Part shown: positions 21,834 through 28,450 of the stretch, piece after piece
Numbering within the stretch: the first letter of the stretch is position 1
Layout: each line of letters begins with the position of its first letter
Source: JAVBSN01 sp031556525
Lineage (GTDB): Bacteria > Bacillota > Clostridia > Lachnospirales > Lachnospiraceae
DNA: 28,450 nt
Assembly (NCBI GenBank): GCA_031556525.1
Contig: JAVBSS010000027.1
Location: 1 to 28,450 of the forward strand
Direction of reading: 5' to 3'
Notes under the pieces: model-generated
Database searches by the model: none
The model's input: the letters and a program-made list of their open reading frames with translations, nothing else
What the model was told of the DNA's origin: nothing
Program-made: the position numbers and the translations under genes

Positions 21834-21865
21834 TAAAAAAGGAGCAGAATTAAAATTCTGCTCCT
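21834..21865 (-). terminator. Terminator after spoVG
   Basis: Arms AGGAGCAGAATT (21840-21851) and AATTCTGCTCCT (21854-21865) form a long GC-closed stem. On the minus strand a T6-type tract follows directly (21835-21840). Textbook intrinsic terminator, 18 bp after the spoVG stop. Confidence 0.95.
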
Positions 21866-21883
21866 AAACCTACATATTATACA

Positions 21884-22162
21884 TTACACTTCTTCAAAAG
21901 CCTCTTCTCTTACTGCTACTTCATATTTCTGTAGAATAAGGTCTTGAATACGTTCTCTTGTCTTAGAATTAATCGGATGAGCAATATCTCTATATTCGCC
22001 ATCATTTGCTTTGCGACTTGGCATTGCTATAAACAGTCCCTTCTCTCCTTCTATTACCTTGATGTCATGTACTACAAACTCATCATCTAATGTAATAGAA
22101 ACAACTGCTTTCATCTTTCCTTCTTTGTTGACTTTTCTCACTCTGATATCTGTTATCTCCAT
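21884..22162 (-). CDS. spoVG: Septation protein SpoVG
   Basis: SpoVG is a small nucleic-acid-binding regulator affecting asymmetric septation and, in other Firmicutes, virulence and metabolism. The 92 residues have the family's usual length and hallmark strings MEITDIRVRKV, GLFIAMPSRK (about 43-52) and EYRDIAHPINS (about 56-66). AAGGGGGA precedes the ATG. It lies 32 bp after glgD on the same strand and ends at a strong terminator, so it is probably the last gene of glgC-glgD-spoVG, possibly with an additional promoter inside glgD. In Bacillus it precedes glmU; here about 4.7 kb separates them. Confidence 0.97.
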   Translation of the reverse strand: MEITDIRVRKVNKEGKMKAVVSITLDDEFVVHDIKVIEGEKGLFIAMPSRKANDGEYRDIAHPINSKTRERIQDLILQKYEVAVREEAFEEV

Positions 22163-22194
22163 AAGTTATCCCCCTTACGTGCACAGTCTCGGAA

Positions 22195-23319
22195 TTATAA
22201 TGCGTATCTAATATTCTTCTCCACTACCACTTTAATCTGTCCTGGTTCAGCAGTATGAATAGTATTCGCACGTAAAGTGTCTCTACTTTCAATTATGCAA
22301 TTCTCAATATAAGAATTATCACCAATGTGAACGTCATTAAGTATAATAGAATTCTTTATTACACAGTTATTGCCTACATAAACCTTCTTAAATAATACTG
22401 AATTCTCTACAGTACCATTAATTATACATCCACTTGAAACTAAACTGTTCTCTACAACAGCGTCTCCATTATATTTTGCTGGTGGTAAATCATCTACCTT
22501 TGAATATACATCTGGATATTCTCTAAAGAAATAATTTCTAATATCCTTATCTAAGAAATCCATATTAGTCTTATAATAAGAATCTACAGTACCAATGTTT
22601 CTCCAATAAGAATCCATCTTATATGCGTATATCTTCTTAACATTCTTATATCTAACAAGAATATCTTTAACAAAATCACTTCTACCTTCTTTGGCACATG
22701 CTTCTAATAATTCAATAAGTTGTCTTCTTCTGATTACATATACACCTATTGAAGCTGTTGAAGTCTGAGCTACTAGAGGTTTCTCTTCAAAATCCAATAT
22801 TCTTGAATCAGAATCCGTCTTAACAATACCAAATCTGCTAATATCATCTTCTCCTGGATTAATATCTTTGCAAACTACTGTTATATCTGCACCCTTGCGA
22901 ATGTGATCCTCTAATACTTTGTTATAATCTAATTTGTATACACCATCACCAGATGCAATAACTACATATGGCTCATGACTACTCTTTAAGAAATTGATAT
23001 TCTGATATAACGCATCTGCTGTACCTGTATACCAATAACTGTTAGTTGCTGTAATAGTTGGTGTAAATATAAATAATCCGCCTTGCTTTCTACCAAAATC
23101 CCACCATTTTGAAGAATTAAGATGTTCATTTAATGAACGTGAGTTGTATTGTGTAAATACAGCTACTTTTTGAATATTTGAATTAGTCATATTACTTAAT
23201 GAAAAATCTATTGCTCTATAACTTCCTGTAACAGGCATGGCTGCTATCGCTCTCTTGGCTGATAAGTCGCCCATTCGATTGCTGTTTCCACCTGCTAGTA
23301 TAATTCCTATAGCTCTCAT
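22195..23319 (-). CDS. glgD: Glucose-1-phosphate adenylyltransferase, GlgD subunit
   Basis: GlgD is the regulatory partner of GlgC in ADP-glucose synthesis, the first committed step of glycogen synthesis in many Firmicutes. The 374 residues show the nucleotidyltransferase fold (ILAGGNSNRMGDL, WYTGTADALYQN, SGDGVYKLDY) and a short C-terminal beta-helix with hexapeptide repeats (about 285-350). Compared with GlgC, the AKPAV lysine motif reads AIAAM and the opening glycine-rich loop is altered, as expected for the weakly active or non-catalytic subunit. Its ATG overlaps the glgC stop as ATGA (23316-23319), so the two subunits are translationally coupled. Confidence 0.95.
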   Translation of the reverse strand: MRAIGIILAGGNSNRMGDLSAKRAIAAMPVTGSYRAIDFSLSNMTNSNIQKVAVFTQYNSRSLNEHLNSSKWWDFGRKQGGLFIFTPTITATNSYWYTGTADALYQNINFLKSSHEPYVVIASGDGVYKLDYNKVLEDHIRKGADITVVCKDINPGEDDISRFGIVKTDSDSRILDFEEKPLVAQTSTASIGVYVIRRRQLIELLEACAKEGRSDFVKDILVRYKNVKKIYAYKMDSYWRNIGTVDSYYKTNMDFLDKDIRNYFFREYPDVYSKVDDLPPAKYNGDAVVENSLVSSGCIINGTVENSVLFKKVYVGNNCVIKNSIILNDVHIGDNSYIENCIIESRDTLRANTIHTAEPGQIKVVVEKNIRYAL

Positions 23320-24590
23320 GCCAAATCACCTACCTTTATTAAACTAGAACCCGATTTTAATAATCCATCAGGATATTCGTCTGCTGTTGTTGGTCCAAAT
23401 ATAGCTGTGTTCTTTCCTACCTTAACATTATCAGGCACGACTGAACCTTCACCTATAGTTACAAGACCAAATGAATAAATATGAGGTGCTAAGTCATTAG
23501 GCTCTTCTTTACCTATTCCTAACTCAACATTATTTCCAATAATAGAATTCTCTGCAATAACTGCTTTATCTACTATAGCTCCATCACCAATAACAGTTCC
23601 ATTCATAATTATAGAGTCTTTAACAACTGCGCCCTTGCCAATCGTTACGCCTGAACCTATAACTGAATTACTTATCTCACCATATACTTCTGTACCTTCA
23701 CCAAGTATACTCTTAGATATCTTTGTTGCATCTGCAATATATTGTGGTGGAAGCACATCACTCTTAGTATATATTCTCCAAAATTCCTCATATAGATTGA
23801 ACTCTGGTATTATATCAACTAATTCCATATTAGCTTCCCAATATGATCCTAGTGTTCCTACATCCTTCCAATATCCCTTAAAGTCGTATGCACAAACTTT
23901 GTTGCCTTGCTCATGACAGTATGGAATAATGTGTTTACCAAAATCACATGAAGGCTCGTCCTTCATAACTTGTAATGCATTCTTAAGTACTTTCCAGTTA
24001 AATATGTAAATACCCATAGATGCCTTATTACTTCTAGGATTCTCTGGTTTCTCTTCAAATTCTTGAATACAACCATCCTCATCTGTAATTACAACTCCAA
24101 ATCTGCTTGCTTCCTCAAGTGGAACCTCATATGTAGCAAGTGTAATATCTGCTTTTGTTGACTTGTGGAAATCTAACATTACCTCATAATCCATCTTATA
24201 AATATGGTCACCTGATAATATTAATACATAATCAGGATTATAATACTCCATATATTCTAGATTCTGGTATATAGCATTAGCTGTACCCGTATACCATTGA
24301 CTATTATTACTCTTCTCGTATGGTGGTAATACTGTAACTCCACCGATACTACGATCCAAATCCCAAGGTATTCCTATACCTATATGTTGATTAAGTCTTA
24401 ACGGTCTATATTGAGTAAGAACCCCCACTGTATCGACGCCTGAATTAATACAGTTACTCAATGGGAAATCAATAATCTTGTACTTACCACCGAAAGCAAC
24501 TGCTGGCTTAGCAAGTCTTGATGTCAAAACGCCTAATCTGCTACCTTGTCCGCCTGCTAAAAGCATGGCTATCATTTCTTTCTTAATCAT
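23316..24590 (-). CDS. glgC: Glucose-1-phosphate adenylyltransferase, GlgC subunit
   Basis: GlgC makes ADP-glucose and pyrophosphate from ATP and glucose-1-phosphate for glycogen synthesis. The 424 residues carry the active motifs LAGGQGSRL (11-19), LAKPAVAFGGKYKIIDFPLSN with K28, WYTGTANAIYQN (99-110), LSGDHIYKMDY with D128, and EEKPENPRSNKASMGIY. A left-handed beta-helix of hexapeptide repeats fills about 285-400. It is preceded by AAGGGGTG and a promoter with an extended -10 element. It heads the glgC-glgD-spoVG unit. No glgA, glgB or glgP lies within the window. Confidence 0.97.
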   Translation of the reverse strand: MIKKEMIAMLLAGGQGSRLGVLTSRLAKPAVAFGGKYKIIDFPLSNCINSGVDTVGVLTQYRPLRLNQHIGIGIPWDLDRSIGGVTVLPPYEKSNNSQWYTGTANAIYQNLEYMEYYNPDYVLILSGDHIYKMDYEVMLDFHKSTKADITLATYEVPLEEASRFGVVITDEDGCIQEFEEKPENPRSNKASMGIYIFNWKVLKNALQVMKDEPSCDFGKHIIPYCHEQGNKVCAYDFKGYWKDVGTLGSYWEANMELVDIIPEFNLYEEFWRIYTKSDVLPPQYIADATKISKSILGEGTEVYGEISNSVIGSGVTIGKGAVVKDSIIMNGTVIGDGAIVDKAVIAENSIIGNNVELGIGKEEPNDLAPHIYSFGLVTIGEGSVVPDNVKVGKNTAIFGPTTADEYPDGLLKSGSSLIKVGDLA

Positions 24591-24628
24591 AATGTCACCC
24601 CTTCTGCACGTAGTTTAATATACAGAGT

Positions 24629-24657
24629 ATTATACCACTATCATCCAAAAAAGGAAA
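24629..24657 (-). promoter_or_regulatory. Promoter of glgC-glgD-spoVG
   Basis: Minus-strand TGGTATAAT gives a perfect -10 (24629-24634) with extended TG. The -35 (24652-24657, TTTCCT) is weak, as is common for extended -10 promoters. The predicted leader is about 30 nt with the ribosome binding site in it. Confidence 0.6.
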
Positions 24658-24890
24658 CGGCTTTTATGCAATTTTACAAAAAACTTAAGTCATTTTGATA
24701 CATTTTTTTGCCTTTTATCAATAATACCCCTATTATTTTTGATGACTTGATGAATTATTTCTCTATTTTTAACTATTTTTGATTAATTTTAGCTAACTTT
24801 TAAACAATACCAGCAATATATAAGTGAAAATATAATAATTTTTTATTATTTACAGCAAAAAATGAAAAGAAATATTTCTCACAAATCTAT
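24658..24890. other. AT-rich spacer between divergent promoters
   Basis: The gap between glgC and the lipoprotein gene is about 395 bp. Besides the two divergent promoters (24629-24657 and 24891-24919) I see only a small hairpin AATAATA-CCCC-TATTATT (24720-24737) followed by a short T run on the plus strand. No gene or recognisable riboswitch is visible. Confidence 0.5.
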
Positions 24891-24919
24891 TTGACTACTT
24901 TTGTCATATTCGCTATAAT
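24891..24919 (+). promoter_or_regulatory. Promoter of the lipoprotein gene
   Basis: TTGACT (24891-24896), 17-bp spacer, TATAAT (24914-24919): one mismatch to consensus over both boxes. The start would be near 24926, about 60 nt before the ATG. Confidence 0.8.
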
Positions 24920-24986
24920 TTGAGCAATATGAGAGATCAAATGACACTGACGAGATACAAAAATGAGAGGAGAACCGAAAGGATTT

Positions 24987-25883
24987 ATGAAAAAGTTACT
25001 GTTTTTAATACCTTTATTGTTAACTTTAGTAGGATGCACAAGTATAATAGGTTCAAGTGATGAAGAAATTGACTATAGCCAGTACATTAATAAAATCTGG
25101 ATTGTAGAAGATAGGGATGGTGGTGCTTATACCAACTCATCATTCTTTATTGAAAAGATAGAAGACGGAAAAATTTTCGGAAAACTATCAATAATGTCAA
25201 TTTCATTTCCAGATTTTTTTTATTATAATTTTGAATCGAGTTCATATTCGTTTGATTTTACGGGTACAATCAGTTCTGATATGGCAGACTGTCAGTTCAG
25301 CAGTAAAGATGGAGATGTTGGAAAAATTAAATTAACTTTGAAAGAGGATAGTAAAATTGAAGCTGACATTGAGTATATATCCATAAATTCTATAACCCCA
25401 GAAGAGTATTATGATAAATTATATAGGGATTATAGTGAAACTGAAAGTGGGAAAGAATTTCTTAGCAAACTAGAACCATTTAATGGAGTATATTCTTTTA
25501 GACCGTACAATATATCAGATATAAGTGAAGAAATTGATTTAGCTAAAATTAATACCTTTGAAACAGAGTTAGACACTTGGGGTAACATTAATCTTGTAAC
25601 AGTTGTGTTTAATGGCAATAAACCTTATCCAATGGCTTATATAACAAATGATAATGATGACATTTTTTATAAATTCGGAGTACCGTTTCAGACTGGCAGC
25701 GAGATTATTGATATGACAATAGAAGATATTAATGGCGATGGCTTAAACGATATAAAAATGATTACCAGTTTTTATAATTATAAAACGGGCTTAATTGATA
25801 AATATAATACAGAATATATAGAGTGGGGTTTCTTTCAGGATGATGAGGGTTTCTTTTATGACAGTAAAATTCTCGAAAGATAA
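24987..25883 (+). CDS. Lipoprotein of unknown function with EF-hand-like motif
   Basis: A 298-residue exported lipoprotein: the signal peptide MKKLLFLIPLLLTLVGC has its lipobox cysteine at C17. The ATG at 24987 is chosen because the signal peptide begins there and AAAGGA lies just upstream; an in-frame ATG at 24963 would put charged residues ahead of it. Residues 30-160 are a soluble domain rich in D, S and Y. Near the C-terminus DINGDGLND (247-255) fits a calcium-binding EF-hand/FG-GAP-type loop. I know no specific function. It is one of only two plus-strand genes, has its own strong promoter and faces asnA, so it may be a later insertion. Confidence 0.7.
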   Translation: MKKLLFLIPLLLTLVGCTSIIGSSDEEIDYSQYINKIWIVEDRDGGAYTNSSFFIEKIEDGKIFGKLSIMSISFPDFFYYNFESSSYSFDFTGTISSDMADCQFSSKDGDVGKIKLTLKEDSKIEADIEYISINSITPEEYYDKLYRDYSETESGKEFLSKLEPFNGVYSFRPYNISDISEEIDLAKINTFETELDTWGNINLVTVVFNGNKPYPMAYITNDNDDIFYKFGVPFQTGSEIIDMTIEDINGDGLNDIKMITSFYNYKTGLIDKYNTEYIEWGFFQDDEGFFYDSKILER

Positions 25884-25904
25884 AAAGCATTAATTCTATT
25901 GGGT

Positions 25905-25966
25905 ATATAGCAAGAAGAGGGTATCCTTCAAGTCATTACTTTTGGGACACCCTCTTCTTGCTATAT
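25905..25966. terminator. Large hairpin between convergent lipoprotein gene and asnA
   Basis: Perfect 18-bp arms (25905-25922 and 25949-25966, core TAGCAAGAAGAGGGT) enclose a 26-nt loop that can extend the stem past one mismatch. It lies 21 bp after one stop codon and 18 bp before the other. No T tract follows on either strand, unlike the other terminators here. Probably a bidirectional terminator or transcript-end stabiliser. Confidence 0.7.
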
Positions 25967-25984
25967 GCATACCGTTATGAAATT

Positions 25985-26995
25985 CTATAATATATTAACA
26001 TTTCTGCTCTCAGCATACTCTATTATATCATCTGGCCATATCGAAGCTTGAACCTCTCCAATATGTGCCTTTCTTAAAAAGAACATACATATTCTTGATT
26101 GTCCAATTCCTCCACCTATAGTGTAAGGTAATTCTCCATTAAGTAATGCTTTTTGGAAAGGCATATTAGCTCTATCTGGACATCCTGCCTTCTCTAATTG
26201 CTCCTTAAGAGTTACTTCATCAACTCTTATACCCATTGAAGATAATTCTAAAGCTATATCTAATATTGGATAGTATATAATGATATCGCCATTAAGCTTC
26301 CAATAATCATAGTCTGGCGCCCTACCATCATGTTTCTCTCCTGATGCTAGCTTATCGCCAATCTCCATTAAAAATACAGCACCATATTCTTTTGCTGCTT
26401 CATATTCTCTTTCCTTTGATGTTAAATTAGGATATCTATCTTCTAATTCTTGAGATGTTATAAACTTAATCTCTTCCGGAAGAAAACATTCTACATAATT
26501 ATATCTATTAGCAATATATTTCTCTGTTACTCTAAGTGCTTCGTAAACAGACTTAACTACATCTTTTAATGTATCTTCATTTCTCTCTGTCTTGTTAATA
26601 ATCTTCTCCCAATCCCATTGATCAACAAAGATTGAATGAATATTATCTGTTTCTTCATCTCTACGAATAGCATTCATATCTGTATATAAACCTTCGCCTT
26701 CAGAAAAACCATATTTCTTAAGGGCCATTCTCTTCCATTTAGCTAGTGAATGAACTATCTCTGCTTCTTTATCATCTTGCTCTTTGATACCGAACTTTAC
26801 AGCCCTCTCTACACCATTAAGGTCATCATTCAAACCTGAATCTGGCATTACAAACAAAGGAGCTGATACTCTTCTTAGGTTAAGTTGAGCTGCTAATTCC
26901 CTTTGGAAGAAATCTTTAACTCTCTTTATTGCTATCTCTGTAGCCTTTATGTCTAATACTGCTTCATAATTATCTGGTATATAGATTTTACTCAT
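25985..26995 (-). CDS. asnA: Aspartate-ammonia ligase
   Basis: AsnA makes asparagine from aspartate, ammonia and ATP and is related to class II aminoacyl-tRNA synthetases. From the ATG at 26995 it has 336 residues, opening MSKIYIPDNYEAVLDI as in known AsnA proteins. Key segments are APLFVMPDSGLNDDLNG, LYTDMNAIRRDE, HSIFVDQWDWEK, the HDGRAPDYDYW loop and the C-terminal GGGIGQSRICMFFL. An in-frame ATG two codons upstream (27001) is possible. The Shine-Dalgarno is unusually distant and separated from the start by a hairpin (27003-27018). It follows asnS by about 40 bp and is probably co-transcribed with it. Confidence 0.97.
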   Translation of the reverse strand: MSKIYIPDNYEAVLDIKATEIAIKRVKDFFQRELAAQLNLRRVSAPLFVMPDSGLNDDLNGVERAVKFGIKEQDDKEAEIVHSLAKWKRMALKKYGFSEGEGLYTDMNAIRRDEETDNIHSIFVDQWDWEKIINKTERNEDTLKDVVKSVYEALRVTEKYIANRYNYVECFLPEEIKFITSQELEDRYPNLTSKEREYEAAKEYGAVFLMEIGDKLASGEKHDGRAPDYDYWKLNGDIIIYYPILDIALELSSMGIRVDEVTLKEQLEKAGCPDRANMPFQKALLNGELPYTIGGGIGQSRICMFFLRKAHIGEVQASIWPDDIIEYAESRNVNIL

Positions 26996-27002
26996 AATCA
27001 TC

Positions 27003-27026
27003 TATAGCTTGCGCTATATCTCCTTT
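27003..27026 (-). promoter_or_regulatory. Shine-Dalgarno separated from asnA start by a GCAA-loop hairpin
   Basis: On the minus strand AAAGGAGA (27019-27026) is followed by TATAGC-GCAA-GCTATA (27003-27018), a 6-bp stem with a GNRA-type tetraloop, then the start region. The linear gap to the ATG at 26995 is about 23 nt, but folding removes 16 nt and leaves about 7, a normal spacing. The fold is seen as complementarity; its role is inferred. Confidence 0.6.
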
Positions 27027-27036
27027 CAATTAAATC

Positions 27037-28428
27037 CTATAATTCACAGTTACCAACTGTTCTTGGGAACGGTATTACGTCTCTTATATTTCCCATACCA
27101 GTTAAATACATAACGCATCTCTCAAATCCAAGTCCAAATCCTGCATGTCTCGCTGTACCATATCTTCTTAAATCAAGGTAGAAATCATAATCCTCCGCAT
27201 TCAGATCTGATTCTTTCATACGCTCTATTAACTTATCATAATCTTCTTCTCTTTGGCTTCCACCAATAATCTCACCAATACCTGGTACTAAACAATCCAT
27301 TGCTGCAACTGTTTTGCCATCTTCATTAAGTTTCATGTAGAAAGCCTTAATCTCTTTTGGATAATCCGTAACAAATACAGGTCTTCCAAATTCTTTCTCT
27401 GTTAAGAATCTCTCATGCTCTGTTTGTAAATCACAGCCCCAAGAAACCTTATATTCAAATTCATCGTTATGTTTCTCTAAAATTTCTATAGCTTCAGTAT
27501 ATGTTACATGAGCAAAATCAGAACTTACTACATTTTGAAGTCTCTCAAGTAATCCCTTGTCCACAAATTGATTAAAGAAGTTCATCTCTTCTGGCGCATT
27601 CTCTAATACATATCTAATAACATACTTTAACATCGATTCTGCAAGCATCATATCATCTTTCAAGTCTGCAAAAGCCATCTCTGGTTCAATCATCCAAAAT
27701 TCTGCTGCATGTCTAGTTGTGTTTGAATTCTCTGCTCTAAATGTTGGTCCAAATGTATATATATTCTTAAAAGCCATTGCATATGTTTCACCATTTAACT
27801 GTCCACTAACTGTTAGATTAGTTGGTTTTCCAAAGAAATCCTCGCTGAAATTAACTGAACCATCATCATTCTTAGGCATGTTAGCAAGGTCCATAGTTGT
27901 AACTTGGAACATCTCTCCTGCACCTTCACAGTCGCTTCCTGTAATGATTGGAGTATGAACATATACAAACTCTCTTTCTTGGAAGAACTTATGAATAGCA
28001 TAAGCAATTAGAGAACGAACTCTAAATACTGCTTGGAACGTATTAGTTCTAGGTCTTAAATGTGATATTGTTCTTAAATATTCAAATGAATGTCTCTTCT
28101 TTTGAAGTGGATATTCTGGAGCTGAAGCTCCCTCGATTAATACTTCTTTTGCTTGTATCTCAAATGGTTGTTTAGCATCAGGAGTTGCTACTAATGTTCC
28201 TGTAACGATAACTGCTGCTCCAACATTTTGTTTACCTATTTCACTAAAATTCTCAAGGCTATCAGAATACACAATTTGTATAGGCTCAAAGAAAGAACCA
28301 TCATTGATAACTAAGAATCCAAATGTCTTAGAATCTCTCTTACTTCTTAACCAACCTCCGATAGAAACCTCTTTATCTATATATTCACTTTGATTTCTAA
28401 ATAACTCTTTAATATTAACTAATTCCAT
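27037..28428 (-). CDS. asnS: Asparaginyl-tRNA synthetase
   Basis: AsnRS charges tRNA-Asn with asparagine. The 463 residues cover the complete enzyme: an N-terminal OB-fold anticodon-binding domain (about 1-105, with VSIGGWLRSKRDSKTFGFLVINDG), then a class II catalytic core. Motif 2 reads FRAENSNTTRHAAEFWMIEPE and motif 3 reads GFGLGFERCVMYLTG, ending FPRTVGNCEL. AGAGGAT precedes the ATG. Only 22 bp of upstream sequence is in the window, so the promoter and any T-box leader, which is frequent for asn genes in Clostridia, cannot be judged. Coupling of asnS with asnA lets one signal control both asparagine synthesis and tRNA charging. Confidence 0.98.
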   Translation of the reverse strand: MELVNIKELFRNQSEYIDKEVSIGGWLRSKRDSKTFGFLVINDGSFFEPIQIVYSDSLENFSEIGKQNVGAAVIVTGTLVATPDAKQPFEIQAKEVLIEGASAPEYPLQKKRHSFEYLRTISHLRPRTNTFQAVFRVRSLIAYAIHKFFQEREFVYVHTPIITGSDCEGAGEMFQVTTMDLANMPKNDDGSVNFSEDFFGKPTNLTVSGQLNGETYAMAFKNIYTFGPTFRAENSNTTRHAAEFWMIEPEMAFADLKDDMMLAESMLKYVIRYVLENAPEEMNFFNQFVDKGLLERLQNVVSSDFAHVTYTEAIEILEKHNDEFEYKVSWGCDLQTEHERFLTEKEFGRPVFVTDYPKEIKAFYMKLNEDGKTVAAMDCLVPGIGEIIGGSQREEDYDKLIERMKESDLNAEDYDFYLDLRRYGTARHAGFGLGFERCVMYLTGMGNIRDVIPFPRTVGNCEL

Positions 28429-28450
28429 GATAATATCCTCTATTTCTATA

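Noticed and set aside
24591..24986. Riboswitch or small RNA in the long glgC-lipoprotein gap
   Set aside because: Beyond two divergent promoters and a tiny AT hairpin I see no conserved riboswitch motif or sizeable paired structure.
28429..28450. T-box leader of asnS
   Set aside because: Only 22 bases upstream of asnS are in the window, so nothing can be claimed.

Overview
This looks like a chromosomal segment of a spore-forming, low-GC Clostridium-type Firmicute, most likely a member of the Lachnospiraceae. The evidence is AT-rich codon use, strong AGGAGG-type ribosome binding sites, SpoVT and SpoVG, a GlgC/GlgD pair, an EF-G-like paralogue, and AsnA next to AsnS. The family assignment is inferred from recalled protein resemblance and was not tested by a search. 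Almost everything is on the minus strand, so transcription runs from high to low coordinates. The two exceptions are a sigma-70-like gene (about 1.9-2.7 kb) and a lipoprotein gene (about 25.0-25.9 kb). Each meets its minus-strand neighbour at a large shared hairpin.

Region 1 (28.4-22.2 kb) holds asnS-asnA (two asparagine-related enzymes), the plus-strand lipoprotein, then glgC-glgD-spoVG closed by a textbook terminator. Region 2 (21.6-19.5 kb) is an EF-G-like GTPase with its own terminator. Region 3 (19.3-17.7 kb) is three small membrane proteins of unknown function. Region 4 (17.5-10.3 kb) is the conserved block glmU (uridyltransferase half only), pth, mfd, then two tandem PrsA/SurA-like lipoprotein foldases. 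Region 5 (10.2-1.2 kb) looks like accessory or rearranged material inserted between the foldases and spoVT-hup. It contains a YdcF-like protein, a CPBP protease with a DUF2809 protein, a [FeFe]-hydrogenase-like/GGDEF/EAL fusion, a membrane protein, a HigA-type antitoxin with a wrecked toxin, a low-molecular-weight tyrosine phosphatase, upp, the sigma-like gene and a 3-methyladenine DNA glycosylase. Region 6 (1.05 kb-0) is spoVT and hup. The order pth-mfd-prsA-...-spoVT-...-hup resembles the classic Bacillus/Clostridium arrangement.

The most interesting points are: (i) a one-component sensor-effector that joins ferredoxin clusters, an H-cluster-like domain with a changed proton-transfer position, a degenerate GGDEF and an apparently intact c-di-GMP phosphodiesterase; (ii) a HigB-like toxin reduced to 31 codons by an apparent internal deletion, while its consensus promoter, a near-perfect palindromic operator and the antitoxin survive; (iii) a sigma-70-like protein that keeps the core-binding region but has no recognisable -10/-35 DNA-binding regions; (iv) a GlmU that stops exactly before its acetyltransferase domain; (v) an asnA Shine-Dalgarno sequence separated from its start codon by a small hairpin with a GCAA loop. 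I saw no tRNA, rRNA, CRISPR array or insertion sequence.
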